64,000 bases of DNA from an uncultured Caryophanales bacterium. GTDB taxonomy: Bacteria; Bacillota_I; Bacilli_A; RF39; UBA660. This document shows positions 9,245 to 18,924 of this stretch, piece after piece. The notes beneath the pieces are model-generated. The model made no database searches. It had not been told where the DNA came from and saw only the letters and a list, made by a program, of their open reading frames with translations. The position numbers and the translations under genes were made by a program. Every line of letters starts with the position of its first letter. Position 1 is the first letter of the stretch. The DNA lies in the NCBI GenBank assembly GCA_947169395.1, contig CAMVPJ010000001.1:50986-114985 (forward strand), written 5' to 3'.

Positions 9245-11369
9245 TAATAAGTTAAATAAAAGTAAATATAAAGTTAAGAAGAAAGTAACTAATAAAAAGA
9301 GTAAGAAACTTAATAAGATTGTAGATAGAAGAAAGGATAAAGTTGGCATAATAATTGTAAGAAGATATAAAATAATAATTGTATTAATATCTATATTAAT
9401 GTTAGGTTTAATTGCTAAACTTGTTTACATGCAGGTTATAAAGTATGATGATTATAAAGTAGAGTTAAAGAAGCTTACTAAAAGAATAGTAGATGGTCCT
9501 AGTACTCCTAGGGGTAGAATCTATGATAGAAATGGAAAAATACTTGTTGATAATGAAGCTGTAAAGACTATATCATATAGAAAACAAAGTATGGTTACAT
9601 CTAAAGAAGAAATTGCACTTGCTTATAAGCTTGGTAATTATATTGATGTTGATTATACTAAGTTAACTGATGATGCGCTTAGAACTTTCTGGGTTAAAAC
9701 TAATTTAAAGAAAGCTAGAGCTAAGATTAAAGATAATGAGTGGCAGAAAGTTAAAGAGCGTAAGATGACTAGTGATGAGATATATGCACTAGAGAAAAAG
9801 AGAGTAACTGACTCAGAGATAGAAGCATTAACAGATGATGATAGAGAGGCTGCATATATTTATTATCTAATGAATAAAGGTTATTCTTATGCAGAGAAAA
9901 CTATTAAAAATGATGGAGTTACTGATGAAGAGTTTGCGAGAGTTGCGGATGCATTACCTGAACTTCCTGGGGTGGATACTAAACTTGATTGGCAAAGAAG
10001 TTATCCTTATGGAGATACTTTAAAAGCAATCATGGGTAAAGTATCTACTAGTGAAAATGGTATTCCATCAGAACTTAAGAAGGATTATTTAAAGAAAGGT
10101 TATGCACTTACTGATAGAGTAGGTACTAGTTATTTAGAGTATCAATATGAAGATTACTTAAAGGGTAAAAAGTCAACTTATGAGATATTAAATGATGGTA
10201 CATATAAAGAAATTAAGAAGGGTAATCGTGGTAATGATTTAGTCTTATCTATTGATATTGACCTGCAAATGCAAATAGAGTCTATTATTACAGAAGAATT
10301 ACTTGCTGCAAAGACAGAACCTAATACTGAATATTTTTCTAAAACATTTGTAATTATTACTGATCCAAATACAGGTGAGATACTTGCAATGGCTGGTAAG
10401 AGAGTTGTAAATAATGATGATGGTACTCTTAGTGTAGTTGATTATACACCTGGTATTATTACATCATCAGTTACACCAGGTTCAGTTGTTAAAGGTGCAT
10501 CACATATAGTTGGATATAATACTGGAGCACTTAAAATAGGCGAAGTTCGTAATGATGAGTGTATTAAGATAGCTGCAACTCCACTTAAATGTTCATTTCA
10601 TACTTATGGTATGATTGATGATATTCAGGCTTTAAAGTATTCATCTAATACATATCAGTTTCAAACAGCTATTAAAGTAGGTAAGGGTACTTATATTTAT
10701 GATGGACCACTTAAAATAGATACTACTGCATTTGATACTTATCGTAATACTTTTAAAGAGTTTGGATTAGGTACTAAAACTGGAATAGATTTACCTAATG
10801 AAGCATTAGGCTATAAAGGTGAGAATACTTTATCAGGATATTTACTAGATTTCTCTATTGGACAGTATGATACATATACACCAATTGAGTTATCACAATA
10901 CATTTCTACAATTGCAATGAATGGTAAAAGAATTAGACCACACATACTTAAAGAGGTATATGATGGAACTACTGATGAAGCACTTTCAAAGAAAATTTAT
11001 ACATTTGAAACTGATGTATTAAATACAGTAGATACTAAACAGGAATACTTAGATAGAGTCCATGAGGGATTTAAGCAAGTAGTAGCTGCTGGTGGTACTG
11101 GTAGTGGTTATGTAGAATATTCTAGAAATGCTGCTGGTAAGACCGGTACTGCTGAGAGTTTTATTGACTCTGATTCTGATGGAAAGATAGATACTGAGAC
11201 TATTTCTGCATCATTTGCGGGTTATGCGCCAAGTGATTCACCTCGTGTAACATTTACGGTAATTTCGCCTGATGTAGGTGGACCTAATACTGATTATAAT
11301 GGAATGTCTAAGGTAAATATGCGAATAACTAAAAAAATTACCGAAAAATACTTTGAATTTTACCAATAA
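9228..11369 (+). CDS. Class B penicillin-binding protein (D,D-transpeptidase)
   Basis: Cross-links peptidoglycan outside the membrane. A basic N-terminal tail of about 45 residues is followed by one membrane anchor ([20 protein letters not shown]) and the PBP dimer motif [11 protein letters not shown]. The transpeptidase domain has SVVK (Ser near 419), SSN (KYSSNTY) and KTGTAES (near 638). It resembles PBP2/MrdA and FtsI-like enzymes; which of the two is unclear. The start is uncertain: in-frame TTG 9207, ATG 9213 and ATG 9228 all lie inside the SOD gene without a clear ribosome binding site. I use ATG 9228 (713 residues). Translational coupling to SOD is likely. Confidence 0.9.
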   Translation: MKKLSNNKLNKSKYKVKKKVTNKKSKKLNKIVDRRKDKVGIIIVRRYKIIIVLISILMLGLIAKLVYMQVIKYDDYKVELKKLTKRIVDGPSTPRGRIYDRNGKILVDNEAVKTISYRKQSMVTSKEEIALAYKLGNYIDVDYTKLTDDALRTFWVKTNLKKARAKIKDNEWQKVKERKMTSDEIYALEKKRVTDSEIEALTDDDREAAYIYYLMNKGYSYAEKTIKNDGVTDEEFARVADALPELPGVDTKLDWQRSYPYGDTLKAIMGKVSTSENGIPSELKKDYLKKGYALTDRVGTSYLEYQYEDYLKGKKSTYEILNDGTYKEIKKGNRGNDLVLSIDIDLQMQIESIITEELLAAKTEPNTEYFSKTFVIITDPNTGEILAMAGKRVVNNDDGTLSVVDYTPGIITSSVTPGSVVKGASHIVGYNTGALKIGEVRNDECIKIAATPLKCSFHTYGMIDDIQALKYSSNTYQFQTAIKVGKGTYIYDGPLKIDTTAFDTYRNTFKEFGLGTKTGIDLPNEALGYKGENTLSGYLLDFSIGQYDTYTPIELSQYISTIAMNGKRIRPHILKEVYDGTTDEALSKKIYTFETDVLNTVDTKQEYLDRVHEGFKQVVAAGGTGSGYVEYSRNAAGKTGTAESFIDSDSDGKIDTETISASFAGYAPSDSPRVTFTVISPDVGGPNTDYNGMSKVNMRITKKITEKYFEFYQ

Positions 11370-11380
11370 TCTGGTATAAT
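11352..11380 (+). promoter_or_regulatory. Promoter of rpmG-efp
   Basis: TATAAT at 11375-11380 preceded by TGG, an extended -10, with TTGAAT at 11353-11358 (16-nt spacer) as the probable -35. It overlaps the end of the transpeptidase gene. Confidence 0.7.
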
Positions 11381-11413
11381 ATAGTAGCGTTTTTTAAGAA
11401 GGAGGCAATTTAT

Positions 11414-11581
11414 ATGGCAAAAAAGGGAGAAGCAAGACAAAGAATAACTTTAAAATGTACTGAATGTAAAGAACAAAACTATCGTACTGAAAAGAACAAA
11501 AGAAATACTACTGATAAGTTAGAATTAAATAAATTCTGTCCAAGATGTAGAAAATCAACTCTTCATAAAGAAGAAAAATAA
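11414..11581 (+). CDS. rpmG: 50S ribosomal protein L33
   Basis: A 55-residue basic protein of the large ribosomal subunit. It begins [18 protein letters not shown] and has two CxxC pairs (Cys15/18 and Cys42/45), so it is the zinc-binding form of L33. AAGGAGG lies 8 bases before the ATG. It is the first gene after a promoter and sits 23 bases ahead of efp, so the two translation genes are probably co-transcribed. Confidence 0.95.
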   Translation: MAKKGEARQRITLKCTECKEQNYRTEKNKRNTTDKLELNKFCPRCRKSTLHKEEK

Positions 11582-11604
11582 AATAGGTTAATAAAGGAGT
11601 TACT

Positions 11605-12162
11605 ATGATAAATGTAAACGATATTAAAAATGGTATGACTATTCTATTTGAAGGTAATATCTATACAGTATTAGAATTTTCTCATGTTAAACCTGGTAAA
11701 GGTGCGGCATTTGTTCAAGCTAAGTTAAAAAACTTAAGAACTGGATCTATTATTGAGAAGAGATTTAATTCAGGTGTTAAGTTAGAGAAAGCTATGATTG
11801 AAAAAGTTGGAATGCAATATTTATATGCAAATGGTGATAATTATAACTTCATGAATATGGAAACTTATGAACAAATGGATTTAACTAAAGATCAATTAGG
11901 TGATAATGTATCTTACCTAAAAGAAGGTCTAGATGTATTACTTTCATTTTATGAAGGAGAATTACTTGGAATTATCATGCCAGAAAAAGTAGAACTTGAG
12001 GTTGTTGAAACAGAGCCTGCAGTAAAAGGTAATACTGCAACTAATGCAACTAAAGATGCTAAATTAGAAACAGGTCTTGTTGTTAGAGTTCCACTATTTA
12101 TTGAACAAGGTGAAAAAATAGTAGTTTATACTGCTGATGGAAAATATGCGTCTCGTGCATAA
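11605..12162 (+). CDS. efp: Elongation factor P
   Basis: Binds between the P and E sites and relieves stalling at consecutive prolines. The three-domain EF-P is complete at 185 residues. The tip loop carries PGKGAAF, with the lysine at position 32 that is modified in many bacteria. The C-terminal OB domain ends with VPLFIEQGEKI and ASRA. AAAGGAG precedes the ATG. A bidirectional terminator follows directly. Confidence 0.97.
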   Translation: MINVNDIKNGMTILFEGNIYTVLEFSHVKPGKGAAFVQAKLKNLRTGSIIEKRFNSGVKLEKAMIEKVGMQYLYANGDNYNFMNMETYEQMDLTKDQLGDNVSYLKEGLDVLLSFYEGELLGIIMPEKVELEVVETEPAVKGNTATNATKDAKLETGLVVRVPLFIEQGEKIVVYTADGKYASRA

Positions 12163-12163
12163 G

Positions 12164-12201
12164 AAAAGAATGATTATTTGATTAATAAATCATTCTTTTT
12201 T
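12164..12201. terminator. Bidirectional terminator between efp and the convergent gene
   Basis: A 12-bp hairpin (12164-12175 with 12188-12199) with A residues on one side and T residues on the other. It serves efp on the plus strand and the flavodoxin-fold gene on the minus strand, whose stop codon lies inside the stem. Confidence 0.8.
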
Positions 12202-12776
12202 AAATTATTTTTTTTCCCTTTTTTAGTCCAAGAAGAATTTGCAAACATACAATATATTCTGTTAGTAAGTAAATCCATAGTAGTAATTATATCTTTACAC
12301 GGTATCTCTTCTTTTATTTTTTTACTAAATTTTTTAAGTTTATTAATTGCAATACTGGTTATATAGCTATATTCTTTTTTGCCAACTATTTCTCCTGCAC
12401 CAATTAATATAGAGCCATAATAGTTTATATTTACTTTTTTAGCCCAGTTTTTTATAATGTTTAAAGCAGTAATATTGTGTATTCCTTCTCTAAATCCACA
12501 GTTAATAATTACATATAATTTCTTACCAGATAAATCTAAGTTATTGTCATATATATAATCAAGTAGTTTTAAAGTAAGAGAGTTGGGGCTATCTACATAA
12601 AGAGGAAAAGCAAGGACAATAGTATCAGTATTTATAATACTATTCATTATATCTTGAAAATTATTATATTTTAAATCAAATGTTTCATAGTTATCTAAAT
12701 AATTACTAATATAATCTAGGAAATATTTAGAATTACTCCATTGATTTTTTTGACTACCATTAATTAGTGTATACAT
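12174..12776 (-). CDS. Flavodoxin-fold NAD(P)H oxidoreductase-like protein (second of pair)
   Basis: 200 residues. The start MYTLINGSQKNQWSNSKYF resembles the phosphate-binding first loop of the flavodoxin-like NADPH-dependent FMN reductase family, and a second flavin-loop-like segment VLAFPLYVDSPNS lies near residue 55. The ending is rich in lysine. It overlaps the upstream gene by 17 bp, so the two form a pair that may make one complex. Substrate unknown. Confidence 0.72.
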   Translation of the reverse strand: MYTLINGSQKNQWSNSKYFLDYISNYLDNYETFDLKYNNFQDIMNSIINTDTIVLAFPLYVDSPNSLTLKLLDYIYDNNLDLSGKKLYVIINCGFREGIHNITALNIIKNWAKKVNINYYGSILIGAGEIVGKKEYSYITSIAINKLKKFSKKIKEEIPCKDIITTMDLLTNRIYCMFANSSWTKKGKKNNLKKNDLLIK

Positions 12777-13254
12777 TATTAATCACCTCATCATCTAATT
12801 TTTTAACTTCGTAGTTTTTGGCATTTAAATTAATGCTGTTAGCTTTAACTAATTTGTCTAAACATTCTAAATCATCATTAGTTATTTCTCCATAAAAATA
12901 AGCTGTAAACTTTAGTTTTTTATCATATCTACTAGCATGATGAATGTGTTTATCTCTTATAGTAAAATAAGGTAATACATAACCAATGCATCTTTCAAGT
13001 ACTCTTTTTACACTCTCGCTGTAGCACCCGAATCTATTCTTACTAATAATTATCAGTTCATCTGAATTTTTAAGTGCTTCAGTGATATTAGAAAAATCAT
13101 CTTTGTAAATACATATTTTAGGATGTTTAATCCAACATGAAAAACATCCTATGCAACTGTTTTGGCATTCATTTGCATTTATTATTACATCATCTTCAGT
13201 GAAATTAAAATAGTCTTTGTCTAAAAATTTTAAGTCATGTATTATTGTTTTCAT
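12760..13254 (-). CDS. Flavodoxin-fold, Cys-rich reductase-like protein (first of pair)
   Basis: 164 residues from the ATG at 13254 (MKTIIHDLKFL); an in-frame ATG at 13317 would add 21 residues that look non-coding. The segment CIGCFSCWIKHPKIC (near 35-50) is typical of iron-sulfur flavoprotein/NADPH-dependent FMN reductase family members, followed by IIISKNRFGCYSESVK, a flavin-binding-like loop. The N-terminal strand-loop is shortened compared with the family. No strong ribosome binding site precedes either ATG. It is transcribed away from tRNA-Arg and forms an overlapping pair with the next gene. Function unknown. Confidence 0.68.
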   Translation of the reverse strand: MKTIIHDLKFLDKDYFNFTEDDVIINANECQNSCIGCFSCWIKHPKICIYKDDFSNITEALKNSDELIIISKNRFGCYSESVKRVLERCIGYVLPYFTIRDKHIHHASRYDKKLKFTAYFYGEITNDDLECLDKLVKANSINLNAKNYEVKKLDDEVINNVYTN

Positions 13255-13324
13255 ACTTAAATATATGTACTGTACTATCAATTTATTCATTTTTAAAACG
13301 ATGCAATGAATTAACAAAATAATA

Positions 13325-13333
13325 TGTTATAAT
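13325..13333 (+). promoter_or_regulatory. Extended -10 promoter of tRNA-Arg
   Basis: TGT followed by TATAAT (13328-13333). No good -35 is visible. It lies 26 bases before the tRNA. Confidence 0.55.
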
Positions 13334-13358
13334 ATATTTGTAAATATATTAAAAAAAT

Positions 13359-13434
13359 GTCCTCGTAGCTCAGTGGATAGAGCAATTGCCTCCGAAGCAA
13401 TAGGTCGTTGGTTCAATTCCAATCGAGGACACCA
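13359..13434 (+). tRNA. tRNA-Arg (anticodon CCG)
   Basis: Complete cloverleaf: 7-bp acceptor stem (GTCCTCG with CGAGGAC), D arm GCTC/GAGC, anticodon stem ATTGC/GCAAT with loop CTCCGAA (anticodon CCG at 13392-13394, reads CGG), T arm GTTGG/CCAAT, and encoded CCA at 13432-13434. CGG is a rare codon in such an AT-rich genome. Confidence 0.95.
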
Positions 13435-13459
13435 GAATATAGTTTATAAGGAGTTTGAC

Positions 13460-14923
13460 ATGAAAAGATTGAGTTACAGATATTATTTATTGTTATTATT
13501 TATCGTTCTATTTTTAATAACTACGCTAGTAATGATTATGAATGGTAAATATATTACTATTAAGTATGATATTATGGATAGTTCATCTGATATTAATGAT
13601 TATAAAGTAAGTGTTGAACAAGATAAAAATATAATTATTATTGTGGATAAAGCGATAAAAGGAAAATATTTAGAAGTTAAGTGTAAATCAAATGAAAAAG
13701 GTAAGGCTTATATAGATATTAATGGTAATAACAATTATAATTCTACAACTGTACTTTATGTTCATAATTTTGGAGTAATTACTAAAAATTCTTTTTTTGG
13801 TTATTCAACTGGCAGTATTGTAATACCAATATGTAGTTCTATATTAATTGCAGCAATCATATACTTTTTAATTAAAAAGTATATTAAAAGTATTAAAAAA
13901 AATATATATCAATATCGAAATATTCAATATATTGGTTTGATACTATTTTTAACATTTGCTCTAATAGTTCAGTTGTATTCTTTAAAGTATTATACAGGCA
14001 TAGATGAAACTGTAAGATTTATTTCCTATGCGAGTAGAATGTTTGATATATATATGTTGCCACTAGGATTATTTATGGCTATATTTGTATCAATATCTAA
14101 TATTGTATTAATGAAAAAAGAAGGATTTAATATTAAAAATGCATTAGGCATTATACTTGGTATATCTATACTTTTAGGTACATTACTTCCTTTATATATA
14201 AATGATGTTTTACAATCTGCAACATTTATAGATGTGCATAATGAGCAAGGATTTTGGTGCTGTTTCCAGATATTTTTTGAAACAACAGTGTATGGTGTTA
14301 TTACATATTTAGAGTGTATATTAATTGGAACAATTATATGTGGAATAAAAGCAGCTAGGCATATTCCTAAGTATGATAAAGATTATATTATTATATTAGG
14401 ATGTGGTATTAGGAAGGATGGAACACTTACTAACTTATTAAAATCAAGAGTAGATAGAGCAGTAGAGTTTAGTAAGATACAAAAAAGTAAAACAGGAAAA
14501 AGAATTAAGTTTATTCCATCTGGTGGCCAGGGTAGTGATGAAGTTATATCAGAAGCAAAGGCTATATCTAATTATTTAGTGAGTATTGGAATTAATTCTA
14601 AAGATATAATTATTGAAGATAGATCAACAAATACTAAAGAGAATATAATTAATTCAATGAAGCTTATTAAAAATAGTAAAAGTGTTATCTATTCAACAAC
14701 TAATTACCATGTATTTAGAGCAGGAAATATTGCTTATAAGCTGGGTTATAGTATTGAAGGAATTGGAAGTAGTACAAAACAATATTTCTGGATTAATGCA
14801 TTTATAAGAGAATTTATTGCAACATTAAATAATGAAAGAAAGAAACATATATTATTTATAGTATTGTTAATTATATTAAATATTTTATTAGCGTATTTCT
14901 TATATTTATCAAATGCAATTTAA
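13460..14923 (+). CDS. YdcF/DUF218-type membrane protein
   Basis: 487 residues from the ATG at 13460 (AAGGAG at 13448-13453). Several membrane helices at about 10-28, 120-145, 165-185, 200-225, 235-255 and 285-310 precede a C-terminal DUF218 (YdcF-like) domain, recognised by YIIILGCGIRKDGTLTNLL, the FIPSGGQGSDEVISEA motif, IEDRSTNTKEN and STTNYHVFRAG. A last membrane helix ends the protein. DUF218 proteins include SanA and ElyC, implicated in envelope biogenesis; the reaction is not established. It lies 25 bases behind tRNA-Arg and may be co-transcribed with it. Confidence 0.88.
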   Translation: MKRLSYRYYLLLLFIVLFLITTLVMIMNGKYITIKYDIMDSSSDINDYKVSVEQDKNIIIIVDKAIKGKYLEVKCKSNEKGKAYIDINGNNNYNSTTVLYVHNFGVITKNSFFGYSTGSIVIPICSSILIAAIIYFLIKKYIKSIKKNIYQYRNIQYIGLILFLTFALIVQLYSLKYYTGIDETVRFISYASRMFDIYMLPLGLFMAIFVSISNIVLMKKEGFNIKNALGIILGISILLGTLLPLYINDVLQSATFIDVHNEQGFWCCFQIFFETTVYGVITYLECILIGTIICGIKAARHIPKYDKDYIIILGCGIRKDGTLTNLLKSRVDRAVEFSKIQKSKTGKRIKFIPSGGQGSDEVISEAKAISNYLVSIGINSKDIIIEDRSTNTKENIINSMKLIKNSKSVIYSTTNYHVFRAGNIAYKLGYSIEGIGSSTKQYFWINAFIREFIATLNNERKKHILFIVLLIILNILLAYFLYLSNAI

Positions 14924-14981
14924 AAGTGCGATAGGATAGAAGGGTATGATTTAAAAAAATAAAACAAAATATATAAATAAT

Positions 14982-15022
14982 AAAAAAGATATAAAGTATT
15001 TTATCTAATTTATATCTTTTTT
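14982..15022. terminator. Bidirectional terminator
   Basis: Perfect 14-bp hairpin (14982-14995 with 15009-15022, 13-nt loop) with A and T tracts. It ends the YdcF-like gene and the convergent Rpn gene, whose stop codon is inside it. Confidence 0.85.
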
Positions 15023-15891
15023 ATTTGCTCTATACTTAGTCCTGTAATTTTTGCAATGTCTTCTAAATTGTAATTTGCTTTTTTCATATTCGTTATGATA
15101 TTAATTTCTTTTTCTTTTGCTCCTTGTTCAATACCTTGGCAAGTACCCTGTTCAATACCTTGCCTTATTCCTTCTTGTTTACCACTAATAAAGATACTAT
15201 TTTCAATCATTTCTCTATCTTCCTCATCGGACATAGCCTGATAAAAATTAGGATCTCTATTAAGCTTTATAACATCATCCTTAATCTTTTTCATATAGTC
15301 ATCACTATCCTTTAAATTCTTAAGTTCATATTCAGTTAATCCAAACATTATGATGCTTTTAAACTTCTCATAATATTCCTTTGGTTTACCTGAATTATAC
15401 CATTTATCCTTATAATAATCAACATCAACATCAATTGTTTTCATAAATGGTATAGTAACTTCACCATTAGATAGGTCACCATATTCAGATATCTTGTATC
15501 CATTTTTATAATTTTTTTTAAAATTAAAGTTAAATTGAACATGTTCTTTTACATCCACAAAATTCATATTTTTTTTCATACTTTCAATTGTAGATGATGC
15601 AAGATAGAAGAAGTTTCTATATATTCTATAATCATCATATTTCACATTAACTTCAATGTTTATTACCTTAGTACCAATATCGACTAAAATATCTACAACC
15701 TTATTTCTAATGTAGAGCCTATCTTTGGTAAGTTCGGTATTGAGAACTTTAAAATCCTTAATATCAACATTATCATAAAAAACAGATAAAATATCAGTTA
15801 AGAATCTTTTAAGAAGTTTATCATCCCTATAGAAAACATTTTTAAATACAGAATCATTTGCAAGCGAATAGAATTTTTTATCTTTAGACAT
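15010..15891 (-). CDS. Rpn family (PD-(D/E)XK) recombination-promoting nuclease/transposase-like protein
   Basis: Belongs to the Rpn/transposase_31 group of nucleases that promote RecA-independent recombination and are often mobile. The N-terminus DSVFKNVFYRDDKLLKRFL is diagnostic, followed by the nuclease core VVDILVDIGTKVINIEVN (Asp then Glu-x-Asn in place of ExK/ExQ) near residue 75-90, and the usual C-terminal tail of QG repeats and an AKITGLSIEQIKKI helix. I use the ATG at 15891, which has GGGGGAGA upstream; this gives 293 residues. A decayed relative lies at 20009-20220. Confidence 0.87.
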   Translation of the reverse strand: MSKDKKFYSLANDSVFKNVFYRDDKLLKRFLTDILSVFYDNVDIKDFKVLNTELTKDRLYIRNKVVDILVDIGTKVINIEVNVKYDDYRIYRNFFYLASSTIESMKKNMNFVDVKEHVQFNFNFKKNYKNGYKISEYGDLSNGEVTIPFMKTIDVDVDYYKDKWYNSGKPKEYYEKFKSIIMFGLTEYELKNLKDSDDYMKKIKDDVIKLNRDPNFYQAMSDEEDREMIENSIFISGKQEGIRQGIEQGTCQGIEQGAKEKEINIITNMKKANYNLEDIAKITGLSIEQIKKI

Positions 15892-16064
15892 TATTATCTC
15901 CCCCCTAATTATAATATACGACAAAACTTTCCAATTTCCTTCTTTTTTAGAAGAAAATATTTAAAAAGTTATAATATTTGTTTAATTGCATATCTTGTAT
16001 TAATTCAAGTTATATAAGCAATGGTAACAAATTTATATAACTACTTCTTTTTTGTTTGTGAGTA

Positions 16065-16073
16065 TGATATAAT
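16065..16073 (+). promoter_or_regulatory. Extended -10 promoter of the SPFH gene
   Basis: TGA followed by TATAAT (16068-16073); the -35 region is T-rich and unclear. It would give a leader of about 55 nt ending in AAAGGAGG. Confidence 0.55.
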
Positions 16074-16134
16074 TGTCTTGTATAATAATGCTATGCATTA
16101 TTAATGTGTTTAATAAATTAAAGGAGGAATATAT

Positions 16135-17325
16135 ATGGGATTTATTAAAGCATTTACAGGAGCATTAGGAGGAACTTTCGCTGATCAGTGGAAAGACTTC
16201 TATATGCCTGAGGAAGGAGTTCCTGCTACTGCGGGAGTATTTAGAGCAGTACCTAAGGGAACTAATAATGGACGTGGTTCTAATACTAAAGGTAGTGAGA
16301 ACGTAATTACTAATGGTAGTAAGATTATTGTTCCAGAAGGGACTGCACTTATTACTATGCAAGATGGAGCTATTACAGGTTTCATTTCAGAACCAGGAGG
16401 ATTTGAGTTTAGATCTGATGATCCTAATTCTAAATCATTTTTCTCAGGAGATGGAATTATTGCATCTACTATTAAATCAAGTTGGGATAAGTTTAAGTTT
16501 GGAGGTCAAGCAACTTCTCAACAATTAGCATTCTATGTTAATTTAAAAGAGATTCCAAATAACAGATTTGGTACTCAATCAGAAATTTATTGGGATGATG
16601 CATTCTTTGGTACTCAAGTAGGAGCTGTTACTCGCGGTACTTATACTTTAAAGATTACAGATCCAATTTTATTTGTTAAGAATTTTGTGCCTGCTAAGTA
16701 TTTAGGGCCAAATGCAGAAGTGTTTGATTTTGCTGATATGGATAATGATGCTGGTGCGCAATTATTTAATGAAGTTGTTGGAAGCTTATCTGCTGCATTT
16801 TCTAATTATACAAATGATCCTTCAAAAGGAAATAGAATGTCTAAGATTCAGGGAGATCAAATTGGATTTGCTAAAAGCTTGTCACAAGCTGTTGAAGATG
16901 CTTATCAGTGGAAAAGTGATAGAGGTTTAGAAATTGTTAAAACTGCAATTCTTGCAATTGAATACGATGAAGATACTAAAGCATTAATGAGCGATGTTAA
17001 GAAAGCTGATGCTTTATCTGGTAATCGTGGTAATGCATTTATGCAACAAGCGGCTGCTCGTGGTATGCAAGCTGCAGGAGAAAATGGTGGAGGATCTGGT
17101 ATGGCTTTCATGGGCATGGGTATGAATGCTGCAGGCGGTATGATGGGAGGAATGCAACAACCTAATACTGGAAGTACTTATCAACCAAACTTTGGTGGTG
17201 CTACTCAGGAACAAGCAGCTGTAGATCCAACACAAAAGTTAATGGAAATGAAAAAATTACTTGATGCAGGAGCTATTACACAAGAAGATTATGATAAAGT
17301 TAAAAATCAATTATTAGGATTATAA
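16135..17325 (+). CDS. SPFH-domain protein with C-terminal SHOCT domain (YdjI-like)
   Basis: 396 residues. The N-terminal two thirds match the SPFH-like 'virion core protein/antifreeze' family typified by Bacillus YdjI: GGTFADQWKDFY, AGVFRAVPKGT, VPEGTALITMQDG and a beta-rich core. A Gly/Met-rich linker (about 310-345) leads to a SHOCT domain, TQKLMEMKKLLDAGAITQEDY, at the extreme C-terminus. SPFH proteins oligomerise on membranes; YdjI has been linked to membrane stress in Bacillus (family knowledge). One base separates its stop from the next start, as in the Bacillus ydjGHI cluster. Confidence 0.88.
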   Translation: MGFIKAFTGALGGTFADQWKDFYMPEEGVPATAGVFRAVPKGTNNGRGSNTKGSENVITNGSKIIVPEGTALITMQDGAITGFISEPGGFEFRSDDPNSKSFFSGDGIIASTIKSSWDKFKFGGQATSQQLAFYVNLKEIPNNRFGTQSEIYWDDAFFGTQVGAVTRGTYTLKITDPILFVKNFVPAKYLGPNAEVFDFADMDNDAGAQLFNEVVGSLSAAFSNYTNDPSKGNRMSKIQGDQIGFAKSLSQAVEDAYQWKSDRGLEIVKTAILAIEYDEDTKALMSDVKKADALSGNRGNAFMQQAAARGMQAAGENGGGSGMAFMGMGMNAAGGMMGGMQQPNTGSTYQPNFGGATQEQAAVDPTQKLMEMKKLLDAGAITQEDYDKVKNQLLGL

Positions 17326-17326
17326 T

Positions 17327-18850
17327 ATGGAAGAGAATAAGAATAATAATGGTGAAAGTGTTACTAGTGTAGAAGATACTGCAACTATCATAAATACTTT
17401 AGAAGGTGAGGTAAACGGCCAAGAAAAGTGTCCTAAATGTGGTTCAACTGATATTTCAATGAATAGAAACACTGGTAAACTTAGATGTAATTTCTGTCGT
17501 CATGAATTTGAACCAGAAAAAGTATCAGGATTTGAGACTGATATATCTAAACTAGAAGGTCAGGTAATCGCATCAGGAGCAACTAAGATTACTTCAGATG
17601 ATAATGTTGTTACACTTAAATGTAGTAGTTGTGGAGCCGAGGTAGTAATTGATACTTCTTCATCTACTCAAGCAAGATGTCACTGGTGTAGAAATACTTT
17701 ATCTATTAATGAACAAATACCAAACGGTGCTGTACCGGATGTTGTACTTCCATTTAGTGTAAAAAAAGAAGATGCAAGAGAATCTATTGAAAAATTTGTT
17801 GGTAAAAGGAAGTTCTTTGCTCATCCTAAGTTTAGAGCTGAGTTTACAACGGAAAATATAATGGGTGTATATTTTCCATACATGTTAGTAGATATTAATG
17901 CACATGCTAACTTTAACGGTGAAGGCGAACATGAGACTAGGTCTTACTATGTAGGATCTGATGAACACCGAGAAAGAAGATATGATGCAGATTTATATCA
18001 TGTAGAGCGTGAGTTTGATATTGCAATCAAAGGTTTATCTGTTGAATCTAGTAGTGATAGATTAAATAACGCATCTAAAGAGAAAACTAATAATATTATT
18101 AATGCAATTATGCCTTTTGATATTGAAAATGTAGTTAAGTATAATGCAAATTACTTAAGAGGTTTTACATCAGAAAAAAGGGATACATCTATTGATGATT
18201 TAAAATTACTTGTTGATACTCAAGGTAAAGATATTGCAAGATATGCTGCTAATGATACATTAAAGAAGTATGACCGTGGAGTTAAATGGAATAAAGAAGA
18301 GTTCAAAGTAAAAGGACAGCAGTGGATGGCTGCATACTTACCTGTTTGGCTTTATAGTTATCAAGAAGTAACAGGTAATAAGAAAATTCTTCACTATGTA
18401 GCTGTTAATGCAAGAACTAAAGAGACTATGGGGAGTGTACCTATACATATGCCAAAACTTATTGCTGTATCTGCGTTTATTGAATTAATTGGCTTTATTG
18501 CAATGTTGTTTGTAAAATTTGATTATAAGTGGGCATTCTTACTTGCTGGTGTAATATATTTCTTTATCATGTATTTTAGATATCGTAATTCTAATGCTAG
18601 GCATACTTATGAAAAAGAAACTAAAAGAGAAATATCTAATCTAAGAAATGTTGATCAATTTATTAGATCTCGTCATGGATTAAGTAATGCTTGGATGGAT
18701 GGAGCAAATAATAGAAGAGTAGAAGGTACTAAAGTTAACTCTAATATTATTAAACAGATTGCAAGTAATAAAACTATTGATAATCTAACTAGTGGTAATG
18801 TAGTAGCTGATATAATTAAAGATAAAATAAAGAAAAAAGATGGTGAGTAG
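17327..18850 (+). CDS. Double zinc-ribbon membrane protein (YdjG/YdjH-like)
   Basis: 507 residues. Two zinc ribbons open the protein: CPKCGSTDISMNRNTGKLRC with a following C (about 38-62) and CSSCGAEVVIDTSSSTQARC with WC (about 104-127). A beta-rich middle and two membrane helices near 382-425 follow, with the charged C-terminus presumably cytosolic. The architecture fits the TFIIB-type zinc-ribbon proteins encoded with YdjI in bacilli. The genes abut by one base, and AGGA in the end of the SPFH gene is the only ribosome binding site. I infer that it anchors the SPFH oligomer to the membrane. Confidence 0.83.
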   Translation: MEENKNNNGESVTSVEDTATIINTLEGEVNGQEKCPKCGSTDISMNRNTGKLRCNFCRHEFEPEKVSGFETDISKLEGQVIASGATKITSDDNVVTLKCSSCGAEVVIDTSSSTQARCHWCRNTLSINEQIPNGAVPDVVLPFSVKKEDARESIEKFVGKRKFFAHPKFRAEFTTENIMGVYFPYMLVDINAHANFNGEGEHETRSYYVGSDEHRERRYDADLYHVEREFDIAIKGLSVESSSDRLNNASKEKTNNIINAIMPFDIENVVKYNANYLRGFTSEKRDTSIDDLKLLVDTQGKDIARYAANDTLKKYDRGVKWNKEEFKVKGQQWMAAYLPVWLYSYQEVTGNKKILHYVAVNARTKETMGSVPIHMPKLIAVSAFIELIGFIAMLFVKFDYKWAFLLAGVIYFFIMYFRYRNSNARHTYEKETKREISNLRNVDQFIRSRHGLSNAWMDGANNRRVEGTKVNSNIIKQIASNKTIDNLTSGNVVADIIKDKIKKKDGE

Positions 18851-18872
18851 TATTTTACTACTACCATTTTTT
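18840..18872 (+). terminator. Terminator after the SPFH/zinc-ribbon pair
   Basis: Hairpin with ATGGT and AGTAG (one bulged G, 18840-18850) pairing with CTACTACCAT (18858-18867), followed by six T. The TAG stop codon is inside the stem. Confidence 0.75.
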
Positions 18873-18873
18873 G

Positions 18874-18902
18874 TTTACAATTTAAAATCTTTGTAATATA
18901 AT
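18874..18902 (+). promoter_or_regulatory. nrnA promoter
   Basis: TTTACA (18874-18879), 17-nt spacer, TATAAT (18897-18902), immediately after the preceding terminator. Confidence 0.75.
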
Positions 18903-18924
18903 ATTTTAGTGTTAAGGAGTTTAT

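Noticed and set aside
17014..17235. Minus-strand frame rich in His and Ser opposite the SPFH gene
   Set aside because: It mirrors the Gly/Met-rich linker of the real gene and has no start signal.
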